A stretch of DNA of 64,000 bases, from positions 1 to 64,000 of the forward strand of contig NZ_AOHO01000043.1 in NCBI RefSeq assembly GCF_000342005.1, given 5' to 3'. The stretch is from Amycolatopsis decaplanina DSM 44594. GTDB taxonomy: Bacteria > Actinomycetota > Actinomycetes > Mycobacteriales > Pseudonocardiaceae. A program made the position numbers and the translations under genes. Each line of letters opens with the position of its first letter. Positions within the stretch are counted from its first letter, which is position 1. The notes below the pieces were generated by a model that searched no databases, was not told where the DNA came from, and was given only the letters and a program-made list of their open reading frames with translations. Positions 14,533-24,033 of the stretch are shown in pieces.

Positions 14533-15747
14533 GTGACGGCCACCGTGACCGCGTCCACGAGCAGACTGTTCACATCGGAATCGGTGACTGAGGGTCATCC
14601 CGACAAAATTTGCGATGCCATCAGCGACTCGATCCTGGACGGTCTGCTGGCGAAGGACCCGCGCAGCCGGGTCGCGGTCGAAACCCTCATCACCACCGGG
14701 CAGGTGCATGTCGCCGGCGAGGTGACCACCGAGGCCTACGCGGACATCCCGACCATCGTCCGCGACGTGATCCTGAAGATCGGCTACGACTCTTCGGCCA
14801 AGGGCTTCGACGGCAACTCTTGCGGCGTCAACGTCGCGATCGGCTCCCAGTCGCCCGACATCGCGCAGGGTGTCGACACCGCGTACGAGTCCCGCGTGGA
14901 GTCCGACGAGGACGAGATCAACCGCCAGGGCGCCGGCGACCAGGGCCTGATGTTCGGCTACGCCTGCTCGGACACCCCTGAGCTGATGCCGCTGCCGATC
15001 GCGCTGGCGCACCGGCTCTCGCAGCGGCTGACCCGGGTCCGCAAGGACGGCGTGCTGCCGTACCTGCGCCCGGACGGCAAGACCCAGGTCACCATCGAAT
15101 ACGCCGGTGACCAGCCGGTCCGCCTCGACACGGTGGTCGTGTCGACCCAGCACGCGGACGGCATCGACCTGGACCAGATGCTCGGCGTCGACGTCCGCGA
15201 GCACGTGGTCGCCCCAGAGATCGCCGAGCTCGGGCTCGACACCTCCGACGTGCGGCTGCTGGTCAACCCGACCGGCCGCTTCGTCATCGGTGGCCCGATG
15301 GGCGACGCGGGCCTGACCGGCCGCAAGATCATCGTCGACACCTACGGCGGCATGGCCCGTCACGGTGGCGGCGCGTTCTCCGGCAAGGACCCCTCCAAGG
15401 TGGACCGCTCGGCCGCGTACGCGATGCGCTGGGTGGCGAAGAACGTCATCGCCGCCGGTCTCGCCGCGCGCGCCGAGGTCCAGGTCGCGTACGCGATCGG
15501 CAAGGCGGCCCCGGTGGGCCTCTTCGTCGAGACCTTCGGCACCGAGACGGTCGACCCGACGAAGATCCAGGCCGCCATCACGGAGGTCTTCGACCTGCGT
15601 CCGGCCGCGATCATCCGTGATCTCGACCTGCTCCGCCCGATCTACGCGCCGACGGCCGCGTATGGCCACTTCGGTCGTCCTGAGCTGGGTCTCCCGTGGG
15701 AGAGCACGGCGCGGGCGGCGGACCTGAAGTCGGCCGCGGGCGCCTGA
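14533..15747 (+). CDS. metK: S-adenosylmethionine synthetase
   Basis: A 404-residue enzyme making SAM from methionine and ATP. All signatures are intact: [21 protein letters not shown]-type N-terminus (in part), [12 protein letters not shown], and the glycine-rich [16 protein letters not shown]. The start is uncertain among GTG 14533 and GTG 14545 (400 residues); both follow GAGGGAG. A TAGGCT hexamer at 14471-14476 could be the -10 of a separate transcript with an about 50-nt leader. I see no SAM riboswitch there. The gene follows coaBC in the same direction. Confidence 0.96.
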   Translation: MTATVTASTSRLFTSESVTEGHPDKICDAISDSILDGLLAKDPRSRVAVETLITTGQVHVAGEVTTEAYADIPTIVRDVILKIGYDSSAKGFDGNSCGVNVAIGSQSPDIAQGVDTAYESRVESDEDEINRQGAGDQGLMFGYACSDTPELMPLPIALAHRLSQRLTRVRKDGVLPYLRPDGKTQVTIEYAGDQPVRLDTVVVSTQHADGIDLDQMLGVDVREHVVAPEIAELGLDTSDVRLLVNPTGRFVIGGPMGDAGLTGRKIIVDTYGGMARHGGGAFSGKDPSKVDRSAAYAMRWVAKNVIAAGLAARAEVQVAYAIGKAAPVGLFVETFGTETVDPTKIQAAITEVFDLRPAAIIRDLDLLRPIYAPTAAYGHFGRPELGLPWESTARAADLKSAAGA

Positions 15748-15754
15748 TCTGTCC

Positions 15755-15801
15755 GTGAAGGCCTCCTTGCCTACCTTGAGGGTGGGGAAGGAGGCCTTCA
15801 C
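15755..15801. repeat. Intergenic palindrome, family B copy / metK terminator
   Basis: GTGAAGGCCTCCTT (15755-15768) pairs with AAGGAGGCCTTCAC (15788-15801) around a 19-nt loop. It begins 8 nt after the metK stop, so it probably also ends that transcript. The arms match the outer part of the family B element at 31505-31577; the inner TGAGGGAC part is altered. Confidence 0.75.
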
Positions 15802-15838
15802 TACGTCGCCGACCTGATGTGCCCCAGGGCGTGACTTG

Positions 15839-15910
15839 CGTGCTTGGAGACGGAACTCAGGTGTGCGGCTTCCAAGCACGCGAGATCCGTCTCTGAGCAC
15901 GCGAGTTCCG
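15839..15910. repeat. Nested inverted repeats upstream of priA
   Basis: Three interlocking pairs are visible: CGTGCTTGGA (15839-15848) with TCCAAGCACG (15871-15880); GAGACGGA (15847-15854) with TCCGTCTC (15886-15893); CGGAACTC (15851-15858) with GAGTTCCG (15903-15910). GCACGCGAG occurs twice. The pairs exclude each other, so alternative folds are possible. Together with the family B copy this fills most of the metK-priA spacer. Confidence 0.6.
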
Positions 15911-15972
15911 GATTCGGCCACCCCGGCGACGCGGTACGGGCGGTGCCGGGGGAGTCTGGTAGAGATCACCGG

Positions 15973-18069
15973 GTGAGCAGCAGTCCCGAACCGACCCCGC
16001 TGTGGGACCTCCCGGAGCCTCCGCCGAAGGCCGAGCCGGCGCGGAAGGCCAAACCGTCGCGCGCGAAAACGGCCAGCCGTCGCGGCGCGCAGAACCCCGC
16101 GCCCGAAAACCCGGTCGCGCGGATCGTCGTGGACATCCCGCTCACGCATCTCGACCGGACCTTCGACTACCGGATCCCCGAGAAGCTGCACGAGGCCGCC
16201 GTGCCCGGCTGCCGGGTGCGCGTCCGGTTCGCGGGCCAGCTCGTCGACGGGTACCTCGTCGAACGCGCCGACACCACGGAGTTCACCGGGAAGCTCGCGT
16301 ACATCGACAGGGTGACTTCCAGCGAGCCCGTGCTGCCTCCGGCGCTGCACACGCTCTGCCGGTCCGTCGCGGACCGCTACGGCGGCACGCTCAGCGACGT
16401 CCTGCGGCTCGCGATCCCGTCCCGGCACGCGAAGGTGGAGGGCGAACCGCCCGCCGAGCCCGCGCCGACGCCGGAGCCGCCCGAAACCACGGCCTGGGAG
16501 AAGTACCAGAGCGGTCCGGCGTTCCTGGAGGCCGTCGCGGAACGGCGTCCGGCCAACGCCGTCTGGCAGGCGCTGCCGGGTGAGGACTGGCCGCGCCGCC
16601 TCGCCGAAGCGGCCGCCGTCGCGGCCGCCGCGGGCCGTGGTGTCGTCATGGTCGTTCCCGACCACCGCGATCTGACGCGGTTGCACGACGCTTGTGTCTC
16701 CTTGCTGGGTAACGATTCCGTGGTCGCGCTGATCGCGGGGCTGGGCCCCGCCGAGCGCTACCGCCGCTGGCTCGCGGTGCTGCGCGGCGCGGTGCGCGTC
16801 GTCGTCGGCACGCGCGCGGCGATGTTCGCGCCGGTCGCCGATCCCGGCCTGTTCGTGGTGTGGGACGACGGCGACGACGTCCACCTCGACCAGCACGCGC
16901 CGTATCCGCACGTCCGCGACGTGCTGATGGACCGCGCGCACGCCGCGAAGGGCTCCATGCTCGTCGCCGGTTTCGCGCGGACCGCCGAGGCGCAGTTCCT
17001 GGTGGAGTCGGGCTGGGCGCAGCCGCTCGTGGCGGCCCGCCCCGAACTGCGGGCGGCCGCGCCAAGGGTCACCCCGGTCGGCGAGGACTTCGACGTCGCA
17101 CGGGACGAAGCGGCCAAGGCCGCGCGGCTCCCGTCGGTCGCCTTCGAGGCGGCACGGCAGTCGCTGGCCGGCGGATTCCCTGTCCTGGTGCAGGTTCCGC
17201 GTCGCGGGTACGTTCCGGGACTCGCCTGCGGCAACTGCCGGACGTCGGCGCACTGCCGCCGTTGCGCCGGCCCGCTTTCCTTGCCCGGCGGGCTGATCGA
17301 CGGCGCGCCGAGGCCACCCGCCTGCCGGTGGTGCGGCGTACCCGAGACGAACTTCCATTGCACCGCTTGCGGTTCGGTGCGGTTGCGGGCGGTCGTGGTC
17401 GGCTCGAAGCGGACCGCGGAGGAATTGGGCCGCGCGTTCTCCGGATTCCCCGTACGGACCTCGGGCGCGACGGAGGTTTTGGCTTCAGTGCCGGGAAAAC
17501 CGGCGTTGGTGGTGTGCACGCCGGGAGCCGAGCCCGTCGCGGAAGGCGGCTACGGCGCGGCGCTGCTGCTCGACGGCTGGGCGCTGCTCGGGCGGCAGGA
17601 CCTGCGCGCGGGCGAGGAAACCCTCCGTCGCTGGATGGCGGCCGCGGCCCTGGTGCGGCCGGGGACCGAAGGCGGTCGCGTGTTCGTCGGCGCGGAAGCG
17701 GGCCTTTCGGTCGTGCAAGCGCTGGTGCGCTGGGACCCGGGCTGGCACGCGAGCCTGGAACTGGCCGAGCGGCGCGAACTCGGCTTCCCGCCCGCGATGC
17801 GGATGGCGAGCATCGAAGGCACGCCGGACGCGGTCGCCGGTCTGCTCGACGACCTCGCCCTCCCGGAGACCGGCGAAGTGCTGGGCCCGGTGCCGCTCGG
17901 GGACGTCGACGAGGACGGCAACGCCGAACGCGAACGGGCACTGGTGCGCGTCGCGCGCCCGGACGGGAAGGCGCTCGCCGCCGCCGTCCACGCCGCGGCC
18001 GCGCGCCGGGACGCGCGCAAGGCCTCCGAACCCATCCGGATCCAGCTGGACCCCCTGGAACTCATCTAG
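15973..18069 (+). CDS. priA: PriA-like primosomal protein, helicase motifs lost
   Basis: A 698-residue member of the actinobacterial PriA group. A Pro/Lys-rich tail (1-45) precedes the PriA 3'BD domain (IVVDIPLTHLDRTFDYRIP). The helicase core has no Walker A GKT (the region reads AAAGRGVVMVVP) and no DEEH box (WDDGDD). The zinc-binding cysteines are kept: CGNCRTSAHCRRC, CRWCGV and CTAC at about 420-470. Known actinobacterial PriA proteins share this loss, so a structural restart role without unwinding is likely. GTG 15973 has a TAGAGA hexamer 7 nt upstream and no Shine-Dalgarno. Confidence 0.9.
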   Translation: MSSSPEPTPLWDLPEPPPKAEPARKAKPSRAKTASRRGAQNPAPENPVARIVVDIPLTHLDRTFDYRIPEKLHEAAVPGCRVRVRFAGQLVDGYLVERADTTEFTGKLAYIDRVTSSEPVLPPALHTLCRSVADRYGGTLSDVLRLAIPSRHAKVEGEPPAEPAPTPEPPETTAWEKYQSGPAFLEAVAERRPANAVWQALPGEDWPRRLAEAAAVAAAAGRGVVMVVPDHRDLTRLHDACVSLLGNDSVVALIAGLGPAERYRRWLAVLRGAVRVVVGTRAAMFAPVADPGLFVVWDDGDDVHLDQHAPYPHVRDVLMDRAHAAKGSMLVAGFARTAEAQFLVESGWAQPLVAARPELRAAAPRVTPVGEDFDVARDEAAKAARLPSVAFEAARQSLAGGFPVLVQVPRRGYVPGLACGNCRTSAHCRRCAGPLSLPGGLIDGAPRPPACRWCGVPETNFHCTACGSVRLRAVVVGSKRTAEELGRAFSGFPVRTSGATEVLASVPGKPALVVCTPGAEPVAEGGYGAALLLDGWALLGRQDLRAGEETLRRWMAAAALVRPGTEGGRVFVGAEAGLSVVQALVRWDPGWHASLELAERRELGFPPAMRMASIEGTPDAVAGLLDDLALPETGEVLGPVPLGDVDEDGNAERERALVRVARPDGKALAAAVHAAAARRDARKASEPIRIQLDPLELI

Positions 18070-18074
18070 CCCTC

Positions 18075-18136
18075 GCAATTCGGCACCTGGTTGCGATCCT
18101 TGCGTGTGCAACCAGCGCAACCAGGTGCCGAATTGC
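18075..18136. repeat. Intergenic palindrome, family C
   Basis: GCAATTCGGCACCTGGTTGCG (18075-18095, 21 bases) has a perfect inverted partner at 18116-18136; the 20-nt loop contains CTTGCGTGTGCAA. It fills the whole gap between the convergent genes priA and the pyroglutamyl-peptidase-like gene and probably ends both transcripts. A related element lies at 48080-48141. Confidence 0.85.
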
Positions 18137-18142
18137 CTGGGG

Positions 18143-19522
18143 TCAGAGCGTCGTGCCGGGGATGGCGAGGACGTCGGCGCGAGCCGAAGCACCCGGAGCG
18201 GGCGTAGCCGCCTTCGAGGCGGAGCCGCCCAGGGCGGCGGTGAGCAGCGTGACGATCTGCGAAGAGATCGCCGCCCGCCGCGCCTCGAAGTCCGCATCGG
18301 TCAGCGCCGAAGGATCAGCGGGCGTGCCGAGCACGGGCGTGTGCAGGTGCCCGCCCGCGATCCCGCTCAAGCCGAGCCCCGTCCGCAGCCGGTTGCTGCG
18401 ATACATGGACTCGTTGCTGAGATAGTTGCCGCCGCCACCGGAAGCGGCGACCTCACCGGGCTTCGGCGCGTCCGTCCGGCACACCGCGGTCCCGGTCCCC
18501 GGCTTCGTGCTGTCGGGCCAGACGCAGAACGCCTGGTTGTACCGCACCTGGTAAGCCCCGGCGGGTGCGGCGAGCATCTTTTCGTACGGCAGCGTGGTTT
18601 CGATGAACTGGACGTCCGGCTGCGGCCAGCCGCCGGCGGGTGGGACCGGACCGCGAACGGGCTCGTCGAGGTTGTCCGGCGAACCACCGCGCCAGGCACC
18701 GGCCCATCGCTCGATGTCGAACCGGCCGGGACGGCCCTGGCTGATCGTCATGATCAGCTCCGGACGGCGGAAGCGGTCCTCGAACGCCTGGCCGTAGGCC
18801 GCCTCGACGATGCCGGCGTCGAAGTAGCTCCACACCACCGGGAACGACACGGCCTGCACCAGCGCGGGCCCGGTCGGCGTCTGGATCACCTTGCCGTCCA
18901 GGTGCAGCGCGGCCGCGCCCGACGGATTCGCGATGCGGACGCCGGCGCCGTTGAGGGTGAACGGGTCGAACCCGCTCACCAGCACCCGGCGCGGTTTCGG
19001 GCCGGGCGGGAAGCGGGAGTCGCCGAGTCCGCGCGCGCCGAAGTCGAACGCCTTCAGCAGTTCCGCCCGGGCCGGTGCGGACAGCGGGAAGCGCGGCGTC
19101 CACTGCCGCAGCGCCTTGCTCATCTCCAGACGTGCCCAGTAGAGCGGCCGGTCGTCCGCCTTGTCGATGCTGCCGAGATCGGGACGGCGGCCCTGCGCGC
19201 GGTCGACCGCGGTGCGCCAGAGCCCGTCACCGGCGGTCTCGGCGAGCTTCTCGGCGCGCAAGGCGGTCTTCGTCGCGCAGAGGCGCGTCTTGAAGTCGGA
19301 GACGAGCTTGTCGAATCCGGCGAGCCGGACGAGTTCCGGGCCGACCGCCGGACCACCGGAAGGCATGGTCGCGGTGAGCCGCTTCTCTTCGACGGTGATC
19401 GCGGCGAAGTCGTCGAAGCAGGCACGCGCGCCTTCGGCCTGTGCGACGCCGGGGACCGCGAAAACGGGGAGAGCGATGAGCAACGGGAGGAATGCGCCCC
19501 ACCGCGTGCCGGGAATCTTCAT
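18143..19522 (-). CDS. Secreted pyroglutamyl-peptidase-like (C15) protein, Cys to Ser
   Basis: A 459-residue protein with a signal peptide (about 1-29, ending AVPGVAQA) and a C-terminal domain related to peptidase C15: RVLVSGFDPFTLNGAG with NPSG matches the C15 N-terminal signature. The catalytic block reads YLSNESMY where C15 enzymes have YxCN, so the nucleophile Cys is Ser369. The catalytic His is kept (H394 in GHLHTP), 25 residues on, as in true enzymes. Cytosolic C15 enzymes have about 215 residues; the extra N-terminal half is not recognised. It may be a Ser variant or a non-peptidase binding protein. ATG 19522 gives the best signal peptide. It is divergent from ggt by 97 bp. Confidence 0.8.
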   Translation of the reverse strand: MKIPGTRWGAFLPLLIALPVFAVPGVAQAEGARACFDDFAAITVEEKRLTATMPSGGPAVGPELVRLAGFDKLVSDFKTRLCATKTALRAEKLAETAGDGLWRTAVDRAQGRRPDLGSIDKADDRPLYWARLEMSKALRQWTPRFPLSAPARAELLKAFDFGARGLGDSRFPPGPKPRRVLVSGFDPFTLNGAGVRIANPSGAAALHLDGKVIQTPTGPALVQAVSFPVVWSYFDAGIVEAAYGQAFEDRFRRPELIMTISQGRPGRFDIERWAGAWRGGSPDNLDEPVRGPVPPAGGWPQPDVQFIETTLPYEKMLAAPAGAYQVRYNQAFCVWPDSTKPGTGTAVCRTDAPKPGEVAASGGGGNYLSNESMYRSNRLRTGLGLSGIAGGHLHTPVLGTPADPSALTDADFEARRAAISSQIVTLLTAALGGSASKAATPAPGASARADVLAIPGTTL

Positions 19523-19619
19523 GGCCCGCATTCTTCTCATCCCGGCAGGGCCGCACCACCGACGAACGCAGGTCTGAACGGGTCTTGTCCAGGGTGGACA
19601 GGCGAGGCAGACTCGCGCC

Positions 19620-21434
19620 ATGGCCGCGCACAGAAGCACTCTGGGACGCATCACCGCAGTCACCGCGATCGCCGCCCTGGTCGGCAGCGCCGCGCCGGGA
19701 ACCGCGGCGGCGGCACCACCGACCCCCAAGTCCCCGACCGCCGTCGGCTATCTGGGCGCGGTGTCGAGCATCGACGCGGACGCGACCGCGATCGGCACGA
19801 AGATCCTGCGCGAGGGCGGCAACGCCGTCGACGCCGCCGTCGCGACAGCAGCCGCGCTGGGCGTCACCGACCCGTTTTCCGCCGGGTTCGGCGGTGGCGG
19901 CTTCTTCGTCTACCACGACGCTCGCACCGGCAAGGTGCACACCCTCGACGGCCGCGAGACCGCGCCGTCGACGGCGAACGAGAACCTCTTCGTCGAGAAC
20001 GGCAAAGCGATCCCGTTCGCGGAGGCCGTCACCAGCGGATTGAGCGTCGGCGTGCCCGGCACACCCGCCACGTGGCAGGAAGCCCTGCGGAGGTGGGGGA
20101 CCAAGTCGCTGGCGAAGGCGGTCAAGCCCGCCGAAGACCTCGCCCGCAAGGGTTTCACCGTCGATCAGACCTTCAACACCCAGATCTCGAACAACGCCGC
20201 CCGTTTCGCGGCGTTCCCGTCGACGAGGTCGTTGTACCTGCCCGGCGGCGCGCCGCCCGCGGTCGGCACGACGTTCAAGAACCCGGACCTCGCGGACACG
20301 TACGCGCAGCTCGCCGCGAAGGGCACCGACGTGCTCTACCGAGGCCCGATCGGCGCGGCTGTCGTCGACACCGTGCGGAAGCCGCCGGTCGACCCCGCGT
20401 CGACGCTGAAAGTGCGCCCCGGCGACATGACGGCGGCCGACCTCGCCGGGTACCGCGTCGTCGAGCGGAAACCGACCAAGACGCGGTACCGCGGTCTCGA
20501 CGTCTATGGCATGCCCGCGCCGTCGTCCGGCGGGCTGACCGTCGGCGAGGCGCTGAACATCCTCGAGAACACGAAGCCCGCCACGCTGGATGAAGCCGAC
20601 TACCTGCACTACTTCCTGGAGTCGACCCGGTACGCCTTCGCCGACCGCAACCGGTGGATCGGCGACCCGGCCTTCGTCGACGTACCGGCGAAGGAACTGA
20701 TCAGCCAGAAGTTCGCCGACGGCCGCGCGTGCCTGATCGACCCCGCGAAAGCCGGGACGAGCCCGGTCGCGCCCGCCGACCCGCGCGCGCACACTCCGTG
20801 CGTGGCCGGGACGAACGCCGCGCCGACGCCGTACGAGGGCGAGAACACCACGCACCTCACGGTCGCCGACCGATGGGGCAACGTCGTCGCCTACACCCTG
20901 ACCATCGAGCAGGAGGGCGGGAGCGGCATCGTCGTGCCGGGCCGCGGGTTCCTGCTCAACAACGAACTGACCGACTTCTCCTTCACGCCGGTGACTCCTG
21001 GCGTGCCCGACCCGAACCTGCCGGGCCCGGCCAAGCGGCCGCGTTCGTCGATGGCGCCGACCATCGTGCTCGACCACGGCAAGCCGTTCCTGGCGGTCGG
21101 CTCGCCCGGTGGCGCGTCGATCATCACCACGGTGCTGCAGATCCTCACCGGCCGCATCGACCGCGGGCTGAAGCTGGTCGACGCGATCGCCGAACCGCGC
21201 GCCTCGCAGCGGAACTCGGCGGCCGCGCAGGTGGAGCAGGCTTTTCTGGATCAGACCGAGGTGCTCGCGGCGCTGAAGGCCAAGGGCCAGGGCTTCTCGA
21301 CGGCGCCCGCGGAGATCGGGGCCGCGACCGGCGTCGAACGGTTGCGGGACGGCCGGTGGCTCGCCGCGGCCGAACCCACGCGCCGAGGTGGCGGCTCGGC
21401 CGCCGTGGTCCTGCCCTGGCCACCGCCCCGGTAG
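19620..21434 (+). CDS. ggt: Secreted gamma-glutamyltransferase
   Basis: A 604-residue N-terminal-nucleophile hydrolase with a signal peptide (about 1-30, AAPGTAAAA). It cleaves gamma-glutamyl bonds, for example of glutathione-like thiols, outside the cell. The autoprocessing and catalytic Thr is T410 in ENTTHLTVAD, which divides the chain into large and small subunits; GFGGGGFFV and SPGGASIITTV are the usual glutamyl-binding loops. A hairpin follows the stop. Its divergent neighbour is pyroglutamyl-peptidase-like, so both may act on glutamyl compounds (inference). Confidence 0.94.
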   Translation: MAAHRSTLGRITAVTAIAALVGSAAPGTAAAAPPTPKSPTAVGYLGAVSSIDADATAIGTKILREGGNAVDAAVATAAALGVTDPFSAGFGGGGFFVYHDARTGKVHTLDGRETAPSTANENLFVENGKAIPFAEAVTSGLSVGVPGTPATWQEALRRWGTKSLAKAVKPAEDLARKGFTVDQTFNTQISNNAARFAAFPSTRSLYLPGGAPPAVGTTFKNPDLADTYAQLAAKGTDVLYRGPIGAAVVDTVRKPPVDPASTLKVRPGDMTAADLAGYRVVERKPTKTRYRGLDVYGMPAPSSGGLTVGEALNILENTKPATLDEADYLHYFLESTRYAFADRNRWIGDPAFVDVPAKELISQKFADGRACLIDPAKAGTSPVAPADPRAHTPCVAGTNAAPTPYEGENTTHLTVADRWGNVVAYTLTIEQEGGSGIVVPGRGFLLNNELTDFSFTPVTPGVPDPNLPGPAKRPRSSMAPTIVLDHGKPFLAVGSPGGASIITTVLQILTGRIDRGLKLVDAIAEPRASQRNSAAAQVEQAFLDQTEVLAALKAKGQGFSTAPAEIGAATGVERLRDGRWLAAAEPTRRGGGSAAVVLPWPPPR

Positions 21435-21463
21435 GGACCGACCCCACAGGTGACCGGCAGTAC

Positions 21464-21496
21464 GTCTCCTGGGAGCGCGTCAGCGCGACAGGAGAC
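21464..21496. terminator. Hairpin after ggt
   Basis: GTCTCCTG (21464-21471) pairs with CAGGAGAC (21489-21496), with an inner CGCG-TCAG-CGCG stem. It starts 30 nt after the ggt stop and is followed by TTC, not by a U-run. Confidence 0.5.
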
Positions 21497-21612
21497 TTCA
21501 CCGTCGTGCGCCTCTGTCGGCCGAAGGCCACGGCGACATTTTGCGGGGCGCCCACTGCACCCACGTGACAGCGGTGCCGCGCCCTGCGGAATGTTTCCGT
21601 CAGCGCGCGACA

Positions 21613-21618
21613 TAGACT
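21613..21618 (+). promoter_or_regulatory. -10 hexamer of the fmt transcript
   Basis: TAGACT ends 8 nt before ATG 21627, the start of a short leader ORF. This suggests that the mRNA begins at or near that ATG. Confidence 0.45.
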
Positions 21619-21626
21619 TCAGAGCG

Positions 21627-21674
21627 ATGTTCGCCCAGTCAGAGGTACCCGTCCCCCCGGCGGAGGTGCGTTGA
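21627..21674 (+). CDS. 15-codon leader ORF coupled to fmt
   Basis: ATG 21627 opens [15 protein letters not shown], whose TGA (21672-21674) overlaps the fmt ATG (TGATG). GGAGG for fmt lies inside it. With the -10 hexamer 8 nt upstream, it would be the leaderless first ORF of the fmt-rsmB transcript. PVPP near its end is a stretch on which ribosomes without EF-P can slow. No homology is recognised. Confidence 0.35.
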   Translation: MFAQSEVPVPPAEVR

Positions 21675-22600
21675 TGCGCCTCGTCTTCGCCGGCACCCCC
21701 GAACCCGCCGTCCCGTCGCTGCGCGCGCTCCTCGCGTCCGAACAGCACGAGGTCGTCGCCGTCGTGACCCGCCCGGACGCCCAGGCGGGCCGCGGCCGCC
21801 GTGTCGTCCGGTCCCCGATCGGCGCGCTGGCCGACGAGCACGGGATCGAGGTGCTGACCCCGCCGAAGGCGAGCGACCCCGCGTTCCTCGCCCGGCTCGC
21901 GGAGATCTCGCCCGACGCGTGCCCGGTGGTCGCGTACGGGGCGCTGCTGCCCCAGGCCGCGCTGGACATCCCGGTGCACGGCTGGGTCAACCTGCACTTC
22001 TCGCTGCTGCCCGCGTGGCGCGGCGCCGCGCCGGTCCAGGCCGCGATCCGCGCCGGGGACGAGATCACCGGCGCCACCACGTTCCGCATCGTCAAGGAAC
22101 TCGACGCGGGCCCGGTCTACGGCGTGGTCACCGAGCAGATCGCCGGTACCGACACCGCGGGTGAAACCTTGGCCAGGCTCGCGGAGTCCGGGGCCAAGCT
22201 GCTCGTGTCCACGATGGACGGAATCGCCGACGGCACGCTGCGCGCGGTCGCGCAGACCGGGGACGGCGTGAGCTACGCGCCCAAGGTGACCGTCGAGGAC
22301 GCGCGCGTTTCGTTCGCCGACCCGGCCGCCGCGGTCGACCGGCAGATCCGCGCGGTCACGCCGGAGCCGGGCGCGTGGGCGGAGTTCCGGGGTGAACGGC
22401 TGAAACTCGGCCCGGTGACGGTCGTCGACGAGCCGGGGCCCCCGCCGGGAGAACTGGTCGTGGAACGCAAGCGGGTCCTGGTCGGCACGGCGTCGAAGCC
22501 GGTGCGGCTGGGCGAGGTGCAGGCGCAGGGGAAGAAGCGGATGGCGGCCACCGACTGGGCGCGCGGTACGAGGATCGGACAAGGAGAGCGCCTGCAGTGA
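21674..22600 (+). CDS. fmt: Methionyl-tRNA formyltransferase
   Basis: A 308-residue enzyme which formylates initiator Met-tRNA with 10-formyl-THF. The catalytic region [15 protein letters not shown] carries N106 and H108, and the Asp partner lies in ELDAGPV. N-terminal Rossmann domain ([12 protein letters not shown]) and C-terminal OB-like domain are complete. ATG 21674 is preferred to TTG 21671; GGAGG lies about 10 nt upstream. The stop overlaps rsmB by 4 nt. Confidence 0.97.
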   Translation: MRLVFAGTPEPAVPSLRALLASEQHEVVAVVTRPDAQAGRGRRVVRSPIGALADEHGIEVLTPPKASDPAFLARLAEISPDACPVVAYGALLPQAALDIPVHGWVNLHFSLLPAWRGAAPVQAAIRAGDEITGATTFRIVKELDAGPVYGVVTEQIAGTDTAGETLARLAESGAKLLVSTMDGIADGTLRAVAQTGDGVSYAPKVTVEDARVSFADPAAAVDRQIRAVTPEPGAWAEFRGERLKLGPVTVVDEPGPPPGELVVERKRVLVGTASKPVRLGEVQAQGKKRMAATDWARGTRIGQGERLQ

Positions 22601-24033
22601 ACGAGCGTAGGGAACGCCGGCCGTCGAGGCCGGAGCGAGGCCGTCCGGGCCCGCGCAAGGAAGGGCCCAGCCGCCCGCCGCAGATCGACCCGGCCCGGCA
22701 GGTCGCCTTCGACGTCCTGCGCGCGGTCCGGGAAGAGGACGCGTACGCGAACTTGGTGCTGCCGCAACTGCTGCGCACTCGCCGGATCTCCGGTCGTGAC
22801 GCGGCGCTGGCCACCGAACTGACCTACGGCACCTGCCGCGCGGTCGGCATGCTGGACGCCGTCATCGAGGCCTGCCTCGACCGGCCACTGGCCAAAGTGG
22901 ACGCCATCGTGTTGGACGGGCTGCGGCTCGGCGCGTACCAGCTGCTGCGCACCCGCATCCCCCAGCACGCCGCCGTCGGGTCCACTGTGGACCTCGTCCG
23001 CGCCGAAGTCGGTTCCTGGATCGCGGGTTTCGTGAACGCCGTGTTGCGTTCGGTGTCCGAAAAGGACGAAGAGACCTGGCTGAACGAACTGGCCCCGGAC
23101 GAGGCCGCCGACCCGATCGGGGCCTACGCCCTCCGGACGGCGCATCCGCGCTGGGTCGCGAGGTCGTTCGCGGAAGCCTTGGGGGACAAGGGAGCCGAGC
23201 TGAAGGCGGCCCTGGAGGCCGACGACGACCGCCCCGACGTCCACCTGGTCGCCCGGCCCGGCGAGATCAGCGCCGACGAGCTCGCCGCCATCACCGGCGG
23301 CGACGTCGCCCCGTACTCGCCCTACGGTGTCCGGTTGCCCGCGGGCTCCGGTGACCCCGGCGACATCGAGCCGATCAAGGAAAAGCTGGCCGCGGTGCAG
23401 GACGAGGGCAGCCAGCTGTGCGCCGTCGCCGTCACGAAGGTCCCGCTCACCGGCTCCGACGAGCGCTGGCTGGACCTGTGCGCCGGTCCGGGTGGCAAGG
23501 CCGCGCTGCTCGGCGCGCTGGCGTCGATCAGCGGGGCGACCGTCGACGCGGTCGAGAAGGCGCCGCACCGCGCGAAGCTGATCGAGAACGCCGTCCAGGG
23601 GCTTCCGGTGACCATTCACGTCGCCGACGGCCGCGAGACCGGTCTCGAACCGGGCTACGACCGTGTCCTGGTCGACGCGCCGTGCAGCGGTCTCGGCTCG
23701 CTGCGGCGCCGCCCGGAGGCACGCTGGCGCCGCCAGCCCAGTGACATCTCGGACCTGACGAAACTGCAGGGTCAGCTGATCACCGCGGCCCTGGACCTGG
23801 TCCGGCCCGGCGGCGTCGTCACCTACGTCGTCTGCTCGCCGCATCTGGCCGAGACCGAAGGCGTCGTGGGGGAGACCGCGCGCCGCGCCGGTGCCCAGAT
23901 CGTCGACACGCGGGAGTTCTTCCCGGGTGTCCCGCAGCTCGGCAACGGCCCGTACGTCCAGTTGTGGCCGCATCGCCACGGCACGGACGCGATGTTCTGC
24001 GCCGTCCTGCGGAAGCCGGACGCCGCCGGGTGA
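22597..24033 (+). CDS. rsmB: 16S rRNA m5C methyltransferase RsmB/Fmu family
   Basis: A 478-residue SAM-dependent methyltransferase. A basic tail (1-28) is followed by the NusB-like RNA-binding domain (about 30-170) and the Rossmann methyltransferase domain with [14 protein letters not shown]. The two cysteines of the m5C mechanism are C363 ([15 protein letters not shown]) and C413 ([14 protein letters not shown]). GTG 22597 overlaps fmt. The target, C967 of 16S rRNA in E. coli, is inferred from the family. Confidence 0.95.
   Translation: MNERRERRPSRPERGRPGPRKEGPSRPPQIDPARQVAFDVLRAVREEDAYANLVLPQLLRTRRISGRDAALATELTYGTCRAVGMLDAVIEACLDRPLAKVDAIVLDGLRLGAYQLLRTRIPQHAAVGSTVDLVRAEVGSWIAGFVNAVLRSVSEKDEETWLNELAPDEAADPIGAYALRTAHPRWVARSFAEALGDKGAELKAALEADDDRPDVHLVARPGEISADELAAITGGDVAPYSPYGVRLPAGSGDPGDIEPIKEKLAAVQDEGSQLCAVAVTKVPLTGSDERWLDLCAGPGGKAALLGALASISGATVDAVEKAPHRAKLIENAVQGLPVTIHVADGRETGLEPGYDRVLVDAPCSGLGSLRRRPEARWRRQPSDISDLTKLQGQLITAALDLVRPGGVVTYVVCSPHLAETEGVVGETARRAGAQIVDTREFFPGVPQLGNGPYVQLWPHRHGTDAMFCAVLRKPDAAG

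Noticed and set aside
14521-17358. Open frame of 945 codons antisense to metK and priA
   Set aside because: Crosses two genes and a repeat region on the other strand; composition of a shadow frame.
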